Below, one piece after another: positions 30,784-43,951 of a stretch of DNA of 64,000 nt. This DNA is from Blepharisma stoltei (lineage: Eukaryota; Ciliophora; Heterotrichea; Heterotrichida; Blepharismidae): contig CAJZBQ010000050.1 in the NCBI GenBank assembly GCA_914767885.1, positions 558,001 to 622,000 on the forward strand, written 5' to 3'. Position 1 is the stretch's first letter, and the number at the start of each line of letters is the position of its first letter. The position numbers were made by a program, and so were the translations under genes. The notes below the pieces were generated by a model, which did not search any database, was not told the DNA's origin, and saw only the letters and a program-made list of their open reading frames with translations.

Positions 30784-33700
30784 ATGAAAAGCCTTATAAG
30801 CTTGATTGTTCTTATTGGACTTGCTAATTGCATAAAATTTGGAACTTATGATCCATACCTCGATCCTGGGAGAATATTATGACCAAAAGACACTTGGTTT
30901 AATAACCCTATAGAGCTCAGCCAAACTAATGCTGGCTCGTCCATCACCTTGACAATTCATTTCAGGCCTTCAACCTCATTGACTTCAGGAACTGTCCAAA
31001 TCATTTTTCCGCAGACCTATTCAACAGAACTAAATAAAGAAGCCACTCTTCCTAGTAATTATAACTTGCAAGCTGGGAAAGACATTAGTGCTACCTATTC
31101 TACAATCCTTCCTAGCTCTGAAGGAGTTTATGGGCCAATCGGAATTGTCACTAGGCACAATGCTGATGGACAAATTGTAGATGCAAATTACCATTTTGGG
31201 TTTATTGCTATAACTAGCTCAGCCCTCAAAGCAAATCTTGATGTTTCTAGAACTACCGCCAGTACTTCAAGTAAAATCAGTACTAATAACGCCCTTGAGT
31301 TTGCATTTACCTTGACTTTTAGCCTTTGGGCTCATGATATCATTGAAATCGTCCCAGATTCTAACTGGACCCCAAAATCAGGGATTACCTGCCAATCAGT
31401 GGGAAGCCCAAATCTTCTCTTTAGCTCAAGTAATTCAAACTCTTTACCTTGTGCACTCGCAGTCAAAAGCTCTTCATCACTTGGAGTTGCAGTTGGGGCT
31501 GATTCGACCGATATTTCTAATGATAGTATTTATATTTATGGGATTGCTAAAGATGTTTATGTGTCTGCTGGATCAAGTTCAAATTTTTACACTGTTAAGC
31601 TTGATGTAAATTATTTTGTATCACCACCATTTGCAACCAGTTCAAGCAGCTGGACTATTAATGTTTGACGATGGGGAACCAATAACTTGCTTGCTAAATA
31701 TACTACAACTACAGGGCCTGGGTCATCAGCAGGATTGGCTACTTTTATAAATTGGGAAAATCAAAATTATCCTTCTAATAATGCTATGCAGAGTCAAGTT
31801 ATTTTTACTAAAGTTACAGTTGGTACTAATAATCCCCTTCCAGCTTTAAGTACTTTGACTGTTGCTTTTACCAATGTTGATATATATAATACAGCCTGGT
31901 GGTCAGATTTAGATGGCTCGACTGAAAAAGCGAGTGGCCTGTGCCATGTTACTCCAGCTATTTCTGGTGCGAGCTGTGAAGCAACCTCTGAGACCACTGC
32001 AACTGTAACATTTGCAGAAGAATGAGCTAAAGGATCAGTATCATTTGTGGTATTAAGCAAGTTTATTGGAGAATCTCCAAAAGTTTATAAAATTACTACT
32101 TATTATGGTTCAACTAGCAATATTGTAGATCAAAGTGAAACCAATCCTGGTGAATTTGTGATTACCTCAGCGTCATCAACTAATTATAGGATTCCTGATG
32201 TTGCTTTGCATGCTCTTCCTTCTTCAACTGCATCATATCCTCAACTTAATACTGGAAGTGGTTATAGTCCATATTCTCTATATAACTCCAATAATGTAAA
32301 CCAAGGAGGACTAAATAGCCAATCTATCTTTATTCGCACAACTCCAGGCAGCACAAATTCATGGGGAGGAACTTCTGGTGCTGCAGCTAGTTTAACTTTT
32401 TATTTCAACTGGGCAACATCAATTGAGTTTGATACTTTTAACTATGTCTATCTTGGGAGTACAATTAATGATTACATCAATACTGCTACTAGCTTAGGAT
32501 CATCAACAGCTGGAGATCGTGTCTTAGAAGCAGCAAGCCCTCCCACTTCTCCTATATTATCAAGCAAAAACAAAATTTCTGTATCATTTTCAGCCTCTTC
32601 AAGTTCTCCATCTGTAGCATATGGTAACTACTATATTTTAAGAATTTCGGACTCAGGTCTGCCTTTCATAGCATCCAACAAGGCAACTTTTTATGAAATC
32701 TGGGCAATAGCAACCTATGCAGCCACGACTGAAATTGGCAGCTCAGTTATTTCAGTGCTTCCTCAGAAAACTTCATCAAAGCTCTATGCATTGCTAGCTT
32801 GCAATGACCAGCTTGATGGGATTCCGATCGTTGTCTACTTTGAGCCAATAAACACCAGCTTTGATTTTTCTTCCCATGCATACGCAATTGATATTGAAAT
32901 AGGTAATGGATATGACTGATATAAAGGATTTATGGGTACTGGTATTAAGATAACGGATAATGGTGGAACTTTGACTATCAATAGCCATTTTTTATCTTCT
33001 AGTTCTTCTGCTACTGCTAGCTATATATTTTCTGGGACAACACTAACTATTACTCTTAAAAATCTTGGATTTACTTCTATAAATACACCAACAAAGGTAA
33101 CCACTTATTTTCCAAGTGCAGTTGCCTCGCTTGGCATAACTCATTTTTCAGTAAGCACATATTTTTATGTCGTCAAGCCATCTGATCCTTTGGCCAAACA
33201 AATTCTTTATAAATCTTCATATACATCTTGGGATATTCAAACAACTCTTAAACCTTTTGACTCTTCTTCAGCAGGAGCAAAAACTTCAGATTCCTCCACC
33301 TGGTATATTGGAGCTTCAGAAGGTATCACAATATCCAACAAACTTAAAAGCAGCACTTCAGCAACTGCAATATCGTCTAACTATATGATTGGGATTGGTT
33401 TATCAGCAGGATTTACTTTTTCCTCAGTTCCTTCCTATTCTGTAGTAGTTGACACAGCAACAGCGGCAACTTCGCCTACCTCTACGACATATTATTTAAG
33501 CTCTTCAAGTGACTATGGAGCTGGTGGGTTTATTATGGCCTATGGATCATCATGGGGCTCTGCAGCACCTACTTCTGGTGGGATTGATTATAATCTAGCA
33601 GTTACCAATCTACAAAGTCCAAACCACTCTAGCTCAAGTACTTGGAATGTATGGGTGGCAGCCGATTCGCCAGGATTAGATTGCAAATATTCAAAATCTT

Positions 33701-36700
33701 ATTCTGAAAATATCATCATTAAAGAAGCAGCTTTGAACACACCTAAATGCTATTCTGATTCAGATACTATTATGGGAGCTAGTGCAGACTCTGTTAATCT
33801 GTCAATGAATTTTGAATTCTCTACTAAAATTAAGGTGCCAAAAGGCGGCTTCCTTAAATTTTCTTTACTTTCGCCCATCCTTGAGCGAAACAAATTATCA
33901 TTATTCTAAGGATTGTAAAAATTTTATAATATTTTTTTATATAAAACATTTTGTGTAACATGTAAGCAAATATCAAGAGATCGCGTTATAATTTTCCAAG
34001 AGCGATGCAGTATTATTTCTAAGACTAATTATTATAAAAGATAATAATTAGATTTTAAGAGATTGAGAGGAGTTGGTTTTATGCCTAAACCGTTTTAATC
34101 TTCAATGGGATTGCTTGATCAAAGATAGGAGTTAGAAAATTCATGGTCATGGCCATCCTCAGGCTACTCCTCATCCTCAATGCCAGCATCTTATTCAGTT
34201 TCCGGAAGTACCCTGACAGCTAGTCTTTATGCTGATCTTCAAATTGGGACATACACTATTGTGGTAAATGGAGTTCTACCTCCACCAAATAGTTGATCTT
34301 CTACCATTGAAAAAGACTGCTTTTATTCATTATCAACTCAAACCAGCCAAGGTGATAAAATCGAATTCTGGTATTCATCTGGAGCATCTCAAACACGAAT
34401 TACCTCATCTGCTTCTGTAGAACCTGGAAATTCTTATGTAACTATCAATTCATATCCAAGCTCCCCATACGTGGTAGTTGATATCTTACTTACTTTTTAC
34501 TTCGACAAAAAAGTTCCTGCTGGCAGCTATCTTGAAATTTCCACCCCTATAGATGTGCCTTGGTCTTATCCTGCATGATCAGCTACCATTAAAGACTACT
34601 GCTGAGCTAATGTTATATATAGCAGCTGCGCAGTTACTGATAGTTCTACAATTATTATGTACCTAGCTGAGCCTATACTTTTAGGAACCACAATCAATAT
34701 TTATCTCGATAGCGCAATAAAGTTTTCAGATCCAAACAAAGCAGGAGACTTTTTAATTTCTGCTTATTGGGGGCCTAACTCAATTCAAATTATAGATGGC
34801 TCATCTGGTATAGGTAAAAATTCAGTCAAGTTTTTAGTATATGATACGTATTCAATAGACTTAAGTGGCTGAAATGATATTAAAACTGCTGGAGAGCTCT
34901 CAACTTATACCTTCGAGCTTGAATTGAAGGGATGAAATAGAATTAACTTTGGCGATTATCTTTATATTCAATTTCCAAGGGACTTTGACCCTTATATTGG
35001 AGATTCTGAGCAGTCCTATCGTGACTATCCATAGCTGATTTATTGAATGCAGCTCAAAAACACTTGGACAATCCTTAAATTGCACTGTAGATCATTGGTT
35101 CGTCATTGTGCAAAGTACAAATAATTATGGAAATTTGCAATTAGACTTATCTGTTAGAGGTGTAAGAAATCCAGGTCCTTTCAATATGGGCTATTTTAAA
35201 GCATGGCACTATAGCGCAACTGGTAATCTTAAAGGCCTATCTTCTTCTACAGATCTTAAGATAATCCCTACTATGCCAGTGAACAACATGAATCTTAAAC
35301 CTATTTCTATTTCAAACAGTTCCTTAGCTGCTTCATCTGATTATAATTTTGATTTCTATTTAACTCAAAACTCAGCTTCAAGCTTTAGCTCTGCTAATAC
35401 CTTCAACATTACGTTCCCTCAGCAATTTAATTCCATATCATATACAATTTGCAAATTAATGGTATTTGACGAAACATCAGCCACAGTTATGACTGAAGCA
35501 ACTTGGACAGCTAATTGCACCTGCAAAGCAGTAAGAAATATTATAAGTCTAACTCCATTAGGTGTCACCCCTTTAGTCAAAACAACAGATAGAATTCGTA
35601 TTTCGCTAACTAATGTTAACAACCCCTCTTCTAGCTTGACAAGAACTACAGGCTGGGATATCACTGGCTCCTCATTCGGGCCTTCATATATGTACTGATC
35701 TAACAGATTTGATATAATTGCAGTTGACTGAACCAACTACGTCCTTACAGGGAGGACTTATGGAAATCTTAACTCGGGATATGTAGGGTACGGCCAGTAC
35801 AATCATACTACCCCTAGTAATCCTACTGATCCTACAAACCCTACTGATCCTACTGATCCTACTAATCCTACAAATCCTACTAATCCTACTGATCCTAATT
35901 ACCCTGATCCTTCAAAAGTAAACATTGGTGGGACTGAAGACAATCAAATTATCAAGCTAATTCCTGGCACAGAAAGTGACGATATTTTAATCAAGCTCAC
36001 CTCTGGGTCATCGAAAATTGGCTTAAGATCGCAAAAATTAACTCTTACGCCAAAAGTAAATTGTCTTGACCAAACCATAGCCAATGGTATAAAACTCACT
36101 TCACCCTATAACAATTGAATTGCGTTTCAATTGGATGAAGTTATAAAGTTCAGGGTGTCACTAGCGACTGGAACTCCCGCTGGGACTTGCTATATAGGAT
36201 GGACTTCAATAGAAAATTTACAAGATGGAGTTAGTGATTCCATTTATAATCCTTCTCAGGTCGTTACTGTTAGAGTTAGTGCTGTTGAAAAAATTGCAAT
36301 TGGTGTTGATACTATTCCCACCCTTTATGCAGGCTACACAAGTATTCCAATTGCTGTTATACTTGCTCACGCTCCAGCATCTGATTTGAGTGTTACTCCA
36401 ACATTTGGTGCTACAGCTTCAGGAATTTTTATAAACCCTGTCACACTTACATTTAGACCTAACACCCAATTTCTTTGATTTGAACTAAAAATTAATGCTA
36501 GTTACGATTTCACCCAGAAACCTAGACTTGATTTCTACCTGACTGGAACTGATGCAAATTCTTTCATTGCGCCTACTTCTCAATCTCTATTTGTCACATC
36601 TTATTCCTCTTCGTCACCTGCAAGATTAATTCTTACCCCTAATATTCTTACAGGTACTTCAATTACAATAACTGTAAGCTACAGCAAAAATGCTGCTATC

Positions 36701-38612
36701 TATTGAGGAATTGCATGCCAAGGCGCTCCTATACTTGACTTTACCGATCTTCAGGCACAGACACAAAGTCTTGTATCTCCAAGCTCTAGCCTGCTAAGTC
36801 TCTCAGAACAACTTGCAGCTGATTATCAAGCTACTGAGACCCATGTTGACTATACGAAAGACACTGATATTGGTTCTTTCTTCAGGAGAATTCAATTGAT
36901 TTACAATCATGGCTGATGACAAAAAACCCCAAATTCAAAGCCAAAAAAGTAGACTGGCCCTCCCTTTGTCCAAGAGACAAGAGTATTATGTTGCCTGCAA
37001 ATGGCAGAGACAGTTCGAGAAGGAAGTACTGTACACTTCCCTCATAACTTGATAACTACCAGGGATTAAGAGAGTCTTGTGCTGCAATTTTGATTCAAGC
37101 AGGTTCGGATGAGTCTCCCCGTTAGGCTGACGACGTCAAAATTTTTGATGGCCCAGAAGGAAAGGGCGTTAGATGGCTTTTGTGTTTAGAGCCATATGAA
37201 GAGTGAAGCTAAAGCTTGACTGACTGACTGGCTATAGGCTGAAACAATCCCCGTTTAACCCTCTAACTAAATCTTTCTCTTACTCCCCCCCTCCGTGAGT
37301 GAACAAAACCATTAGAAAAATTGCTATTTTTGCCCAAAAAACCCACCCTCCGTGAGTGAACAAAATTTTTTTTTAATAGAAAAAAATTTTTATGGAAAAA
37401 AAAATTTGATATATAAGTGATAATTAGTATATTGAAATCTAGAGCTAATTCTGTTTAATTTTAAACAAATTGCGTTTTTAAAACATAAATTTTATAAATT
37501 AAATTAATATTTGCTTTCAATTTTTGCGAATTAGGATTTTTTTTAAATTTCGAGAAAAAATATCTCTATAAAATTTATATATAAATTTTTTAAAAAAAAA
37601 TTAACCCTCCGTGAGTGAATAAAATGTTTTTGTTCACTCCTGGAGGGGGGGAGTTAGGAGAATTCACAGGAGCCACTGCCTAAACATATGGACTGGCGCA
37701 GTTCCCATTAGAGCTAAATTTGGGCTATTAGTAATTGCTTTAGACTGGCTTATGGATGGCACTTCCTACCAGTTTTATGCATATGCTGACGATAAAATTA
37801 GCACCCCAGCATTTGCATCTTGCGAATTTAAAACTTCAGCAACCCAGCCTGCATATTCTGCATCAGTTACTTTTCCGGGAAGTATTGCGGAAAATACGAG
37901 TGATAACATTAGACGATTCTTGGCGAAGAATATGGGAGTTAACCCTGATTGGCTTATTTCTGCGGGTGTCACTAACCCATCATCACCTTCAGGATCTTTA
38001 AGACTTTTAAAGAGTTCAGAAACGACTTCATATACAAGGTTCAATTACTGAGTCATTTATGATAGAAGTAAGCCAAAATACTCACCGCAGTTCATTCTCA
38101 ATAGTCTTGACCAAAATGGAGCCACTAGTGATCTGAGCTATTTGATTGGAGTTGCTCCAGCAGCTTTTGGAGTTCCTGTTTCTCTATCGATTGGTACAGC
38201 ACCGACCTGGGTAACTGCCCCAGCTAAAACAACAGTATATGATTCAGGGGCCACATTTGTTGCAACCTCCTCACAAGATGGCCTTGTATGTGTATCTTGC
38301 TCTGATAACTGTTGAAACAAAACTGCTTACGCTTGGCAAGTTGTTGATGGGCTAGATTGTGAGTCTAGCGCTGCGTATGGAGCATGCGTCAATGTTACAT
38401 CAGCAATTAGTACTTCGTTTGCAGTTTCTGGCCTTGCCCCTGGTACTATGTACTATTGCTTCTTCACTGCTTGCAATACCTACCCAATTAATCCTTCTTG
38501 CATTGATGCTGAACAAGGTAAGGGCTTGGTACGTATAACAATTACGACAACTAGCAATGACATAGCAGTGTTGATTGATCTTTTATCGGCTATCTTCTTG
38601 ATCTATAACTAA
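30784..38612 (+). CDS. Large Ser/Thr-rich secreted surface-type protein, copy 1 (germline form, with lesions)
   Basis: The signal peptide MKSLISLIVLIGLANC is followed by a long beta-rich, Ser/Thr/Asn-rich ectodomain of roughly 2,250 residues once insertions are removed. A tandem Asp-Pro-Thr/Asn-Pro-Thr spacer lies at 35806-35912. A hydrophobic C terminus (VLIDLLSAIFLIYN) suggests a membrane or GPI anchor. No family is recognised. TGA is Trp many times. A 267-bp IES (33866-34134) is removable in frame. Two lesions remain. Two bases are missing near 35031 relative to copy 3, giving an in-frame TAG. A 772-bp insertion with an 11-bp direct repeat lies at 36884-37666. Unless these are corrected or excised, the copy is broken. 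Confidence 0.7.
33866..34134. mobile_element. IES in surface copy 1 with a natural empty site in copy 3
   Basis: TA-bounded (33866-33867, 34133-34134), 267 bp. The left end TACTTTCGCCCATCCTTGAG and right end GATCAAAGATAGGAGTTA are degraded family 4-like ends. Copy 3 (near 49836-49842) has the uninterrupted CTTTAGAAAATTC, exactly the predicted excision product. Confidence 0.93.
35806..35912 (+). repeat. Coding microsatellite for Asp-Pro-Thr / Asn-Pro-Thr
   Basis: A run of nine-base-related units (CCTACTGAT, CCTACAAAT) within surface copy 1. The equivalent stretch in copy 3 (about 48074-48162) has a different number and order of units, showing length change after duplication. Confidence 0.85.
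36884..37666. mobile_element. Composite insertion in surface copy 1: S4 repeat plus a family 1 IES
   Basis: Flanked by the 11-bp direct repeat AGGAGAATTCA (36884-36894 and 37656-37666). Copy 3 has one uninterrupted AGGAGAATTCA, so this is a target-site duplication. The first part (about 36905-37280) is the same GC-richer repeat as 9510-9960. A family 1 IES (37281-37656) sits exactly between the repeat's tail and the second target copy. Confidence 0.88.
37281..37656. mobile_element. Family 1 IES nested at the end of S4
   Basis: The left end is TACTCCCCCCCTCCGTGAGT with a second direct core about 65 bp in. The right hairpin ends GTTCACTCCTGGAGGGGGGG followed by AGTTA. The body is nearly the same as 6478-6859. 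Confidence 0.85.
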
Positions 38613-39119
38613 TAATTAATTCAAAATATATAATAAATAAAGAATCTATTATTTGTTATTGTGAATTACTAATAATTAAGACATTTTAGCATGGACAATT
38701 GTCTACTTTAAGTGTCTTTGGGGATATAATCCACACTAATAAAAATTTTTATTATCTTATAAGTTCAAGATATTGCAAAGCATATTTTATATAGAGCACA
38801 TAAAATATATTTCTTATGCCTGCATATTATTTTTATCAGAATGCCTATAAATTTTAATACAAAAGCTAAGAATTGGAATAATTCATATAAAAATTCAATA
38901 TAATTTAGGCTATAATAAAATATCAATTATTATTTAGATGAGAGTTATAATTAGCAGGTAAGAGTAGTTAATATTGATTGAAATTTGAAAAAAGCTTAAG
39001 GTAGGGGCAATCTTAGTAAAAATCTTTTTATGAAATGTCCTTTAAGTGGAATGTGGCAATAACTATTCCATTTAAATTGCATACGTTCTAATTCCTTAGC
39101 AAATACTTTTACAATTTCG

Positions 39120-39270
39120 AATAATTTGACCAGCTATGGCTTAGCTTGTTTTCTTTAACAGAAACAAAATATCAAATTATTATCAGAAATATTATTTATA
39201 TCAAATAATATAACTGCATAATAAACTTTAAGCAGTCTAGTGCTTATACAAATTTTATCTTTAAAGTAAA
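39120..39270 (+). repeat. Copy of the surface-gene upstream region without its gene
   Basis: Matches about 30410-30560 upstream of copy 1 (CAGCTATGGCTTAGCTTGTT, CTTTAACAGAAACAAAATAT). It lies in plus orientation just beyond copy 1's 3' end and runs into the 3' end of copy 2, which is inverted. It looks like the start of a lost tandem copy. Confidence 0.7.
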
Positions 39271-39310
39271 TATAAGCAAAATATCGGTAAGTTATGTTTG
39301 GAACCTTAGA

Positions 39311-42300
39311 TTATGTATTAACGATCAAAGTGGAAGTGCCAATAGTCACAGAAGATGAAGAAGCAATAGATGTTTGATATGAGGCCTCATTAGATGTATC
39401 TCAAGTCTCGATTACATTGCCACTGCTTGTCTTGGTTGAAAGTGCTGTGAAGCAGTCTTTATCAATACTATCAGGTCCTGGATTTACTGGTGGCATTACT
39501 CCAGCTGCTACCACATTGTATGAGCCTGCCTTAAGATCAGAAGTCAGTGTGGCTACTAAAATTGAGCCAGAAAGGGAATATAATGCGGAAAATGAGGCGA
39601 TTGGAGATATTATGACAGTTGATTTAGTGCCTGAATAAGCTTGACTATATCTACAATTTGCTCCAATATCTGAGGATACCCATACACCAAATATACTGTT
39701 TCCACTTTCAATAGAATAGTTTGGAGGCTGAACATTGCTAACTGCTAGGTTAAAACCAATAGTGCTTGAAGAACTGGCCATTAAAGAACCTCATGCGCTA
39801 TGAGTATCATAAGCCATAATGAATCCTCCATTGCCAGTATCACTTGAAGAATTAATATAGTAAGTTGAAGAAGGAGGGGAATTTTCAAAAGCTCCACCAT
39901 TAGTTGCCGCAGAAAATATAGAAGCTGTTGAAAAAGTATATCCTTTTGGAAGGCTGAGTCCAATATAATCACCATTAAATATCGAATAGCCAGATATCTG
40001 AATTAATTGAGAAATGGTTACACTTTGAACAGTGCCAACACTCCAAGATGACCCTGAGGTTTGCGCAGCTCCTATTGACGCAGAATCAAAATTTTGCAGA
40101 ATAGTATTAATTGTCCACGTTGTTCATGTATTTTGGTAGAGAACTTGTCTAAGTGATGGATCAGATGATTTCGTGTAGTAGAAATATGTATTAAGGTTTA
40201 GATTTGTTTGGCCTAAGGTAGAAATGGCACTTGGCAAGTAAGTTTTAACCGTTGATGATTCAGATACAGAAGTAGACCCAAGGCCTTTAAGAGTAATTGT
40301 TAGTTGGTTCCCTGAGACCGCAAAAGTAGCAGTAGGAGAAGAAGCAGTTGATAAGAAGTGAGTGCCAAGAGTCAAAGTTCCAGCATCGTTTGTTGCCATA
40401 ATGCCAGTGCCCATAAATCCACTTGTGGAGCTGTATCCTTGATCAATTTCAATGTCAATTGCATATGATTGAGCAGAAAAATCATAATCAAAGTTTACTG
40501 GTTGAAAATAGTTTACAATTGGTATTCCATCTAGCTGATCTTTGCATAATGGTAATGTATAGAATCTAGCAGCTCATGGTGTTTGAGGAAGAACAGAAAT
40601 TACTGAGCTACCAATTTCAGTTGTAGTCGAATAGAATGCTTTTGCCCAGATTTCATAAAAGGTGCCTTTGTTGGAGGCTACATAAGGTAAGCTTGTTTTG
40701 TCTAACCCAGTGAATCTTACGATGAGGTAGCTGCCAGGAGCAACAGCTGCAGAGTCGGATGAAAAAGCTATGAATACTTGATTGCTAGTAGAAGTTCCAG
40801 GAGTAATTGTAGGGCTAGCAGCATCTAAATTTCGATCTGCCGCAGTTGATGATTCTAAATCTGTAGCAGTGTTGATATAGCAGTTTGCTGTGACTCCAAA
40901 ACTGTCAATATAAACAGAGTTGAAATTATTGAATGAAACTGAGGATACTCTGTTGAAATAAAAAATTAAGCTTGCTGCAACACCGCTAGCTCCTCCCCAT
41001 GTATTTGAGCTGCCTGGTGTAACACGAATGAAGATATCTTTACCTTTTACTCCAGCTTGGTTCTGGTCATTTGAGCTTGATATATAATATGGAATAATAT
41101 TATTCACTGGAATAAGCTTAGGATACTGAACAGTTCAATAACCAAGGGCATGCAAAGCTACATCAGGAATCTTGTACACAGTTGATGAAGTTGCTTTAAT
41201 TATAAATAAACCTGGATTGTTTGCACTTTGATCTACGATTATGGAAGCTGATGGAGTATAATAGGTAGTGATTTTTGAAACTTGTGGAGTTAATCCAGAG
41301 AAATAGCTTAATACCACAAATGATACTGATCCTTTAGCTTGGGCTTTCATAAATGTTACAGTTGCAGTGGTCGCATCAGTTGCCACACAGCTTGCGCCAT
41401 CAATAAATGGAGTCACGTAGCACAATCCTTTAGCTCTTAGAGTGGAACCATCAAGATCTGACCATCAAGCGGTATTGAATATATCGACACTGCTGAAAGT
41501 AACTACCAGGATGCTGTATGTAGGCAATGGATTGCTAGTTTCAACTTTAACTTTAGTATATAAGACCTGGCCTACAACAATAGAATTTGAAGGATAATTT
41601 TGACTTTCCCAGCTTGTAAAATATGCTGATCCTGCAGTAGATCCTGGACCAGAGCTTGTGGCGTACTTACTCTCCCCGCTTTAAGAAAGAGCAAAATTAT
41701 TTTGCCCCACTAATAGATAATAGCCCCTTTCCGGAATTTATACAGCCTTCTATGTGTAATGAAATGCCAGACGTGGAAAACTTTTTCACATTTGAAGGCA
41801 AGCCAATTTGCAAGTTTTACATCTGAATGGAATTTCATATGAGGAAGCTTGTATAAATTATAGCAAGGAGTATGCATAATCTTTAAAAAATATTTTTATA
41901 ATTGATTTGAAAAATCTTATTTAAGTTAAAAATTATGTTTTAGAAAGAGAATATACGTAATATGGAGATGACATTCCACCGCTAGTGGGTACCGAAATGA
42001 AGCAGGGCAGTTTGCCCCATTTTGCGAAAGCGATTGATTATTTTTCAGGGATGCCCTGAAAAAGAGGAGGCCAATTGGACTAATTGAAGACAGTCCTTTT
42101 GGCAAAGGTGCTCTTGAGTGGGACGAATGAGCCAGGAGCAGGAGACAGGAGATGGCGTAATAGGGACGAAGGGACTGAGTTCGAAATTGTTGAGCTCACC
42201 AATGGTCTGCGAACCCAATAGTGTATTAGCTACCAAGAAACCAGAGATCTCAGCCTAGGCTCAGAGGTAGAAGTCCACCCAGTTCGTTTGGGCCGCCACA

Positions 42301-43442
42301 TAGTTTTACAAAGTAGTAAAAGAATGTCACTCGTGGTAGCAAAGACTCTAAATATTTATCATCTAACACAGCATAATATGTTTTAGAAAGGAAATTGCTA
42401 AAATTAATTGAGTTCTGCAGAGATTTCATCATAGCATCGTTAATTATATAGCAAATATTTTTTTTAAAACAATTTTTATATAAAAATGGAAGGACTCATT
42501 TTCCCAAAAATAGGAATTTTTCTGTGAGTTAGCAAGCAATCTGTTTGTTCCGAATCTCCAAATATTAACAATCCAACTACTTGAGCTTGTGACAAACGCT
42601 GGTGAAGTAATAGAACTAACCTCAAGCTTTATGATATATGAATTCGAATTAGATCCCGAAGACACATAAGCGTCTGATGCAATTCCATAAATATAAATGC
42701 TGTCTGAAGCAACATCGCTATCGACTCCCGTTGCGACTCCAGTAGATGCAGAACTTTTTAGTCCAAGTGAACAAGGTAAATCACTGATATTCGTGTTGTC
42801 TGGGCCAATAAGAGGGTTTTGATCTCCTATTGATTTGCAGATTGGGCCTGTTTTTAGGACCCAATTTGAATCTGGGACAATTTCAATGATATCATGAGCC
42901 CAAAGACTGAAGGTCAGTGTGAAATAGAATTCAAGAGTATTGTCAGTGTTAATTGTAGTGATAGTGCTGCTTGCAGCTCTAGAGACAGTAAGAAAACTTG
43001 CTGATACTGAATTGGTAACCACAATGCATCCAAAATTGTAGTTTGCATCAACGATTTGCCCAGTTTGGCTGTGTCTAGTAACTATTCCAAATGGACCATA
43101 AAGACCTGCGCTAGGGAGAGTTGTAGAATAAGTAGCACTAGCATCTTTACCAGACTTTAAGTTGTAAGAAGTAGAAAGAGTAACAGTTTTGGCTGGTTCT
43201 GTAGAATAAGTTGATGGGAAAATGATCTGAACTGTTGCTCCAGTCAAAGTAGTAGTAGGTCTGAAGTGAACTGTCAAGGTGACTGTTGATCCAGTATCAG
43301 TTTGGGTGAGTTCAATAGGGTTGTTAAACCAAGTATGTTTTGGCCAAGCAATTCTGCCAGGGTCTAAGCTTGAATTGTATTTCCCGAATGTCAAACAAGA
43401 AGCAAGCTGAATGAGTGCGATAAAACTTGCAAGATTTGCCAT
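39311..43442 (-). CDS. Secreted surface-type protein, copy 2 (shorter paralogue)
   Basis: The signal peptide MANLASFIALIQLASC is followed by the same N-terminal organisation as copy 1 (LDPGRIAWPKHTWFNNPIEL, QIVDANYNFG). Removing the 862-bp IES at 41668-42531 leaves 3,270 nt, an uninterrupted 1,089-residue frame. It ends about half-way along copy 1 and lacks the Pro/Thr spacer and the hydrophobic C terminus, so it may be secreted rather than anchored. TGA is Trp, for example in NTAWWSDLDGS and QNTWTTWTI. It is the only one of the three paralogues with a fully open frame. Confidence 0.82.
41668..42531. mobile_element. 862-bp IES in surface copy 2, carrying a gene fragment
   Basis: TA at 41668-41669 and 42530-42531. 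Removal gives the expected paralogue sequence (RLLAKYATS against NLLAKYTTT in copy 1). Ends are ACTCTCCCCGC and CTGTGAGT, only weakly inverted. Positions 41671-41856 hold about 60 coding-like codons on the plus strand ending in TAA (FFTFEGKPICKFYIWMEF), of unknown source. Confidence 0.9.
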
Positions 43443-43951
43443 ATTGTGACGTATTTAAATAATTTTTATTAAAAGAGTAGAAATTTTTGTTGATATCGAA
43501 TTCTTTTAGTGCTCCTTCACACGACGTCTATGTTTTTTCCTAAATTTGTTTAGTTATGCGTAAAAGACTACGACGATAATTCAGAAAATTATCAGTCGGC
43601 CTATTTAAAAAGTAATACAAAATATCAAAAAATCGTTTTATGGAATCTGGTTTATACTTATGCAAGCACTCCAAAGCATCAATTTGTTACAAGTAGAAAA
43701 GAAATCAATAAAAAGGCATATTTGTTGATGTAAAGTGGCTAGAAAATAGGCTATCATAGGATTTATAATAATTTATGTACCCATATCAAAGTTTAAAATA
43801 CCTCTATATGCATATAATAATTTAGAAGAGAGCAGCAAAAACATCAAATAATTAGAAAAAAATTCATCAGAACCACCAATTCAATTTCTTTCAGTGCTAG
43901 ACTAATTCAAAAGAAGCATAGGCCAAAAAACTATTTCTCTTCATGCAACTT
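43443..43951. other. AT-rich upstream region of copy 2
   Basis: No gene seen. The start of copy 2 faces this stretch, so it should hold its promoter. Confidence 0.4.

Larger units (their letters stand above)
32025..39170. repeat. Inverted duplication, arm 1
   Basis: High similarity in opposite orientation to about 45500-51790, covering copy 1 of the surface gene from about codon 410 to its 3' flank. The breakpoint at 32025 matches 51790 (GCTAAAGGATCAGTATCATT). The far end fades near 39170. Confidence 0.9.

Noticed and set aside
35806-35912. Non-coding microsatellite
   Set aside because: It stays in frame as Asp/Asn-Pro-Thr repeats in both copy 1 and copy 3, so it is coding.
42200-42310. tRNA gene in the copy 2 IES (GGCTCAGAGGTAGAAGTCC, CAGTTCG)
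   Set aside because: Boxes are only approximate and no acceptor stem could be closed.
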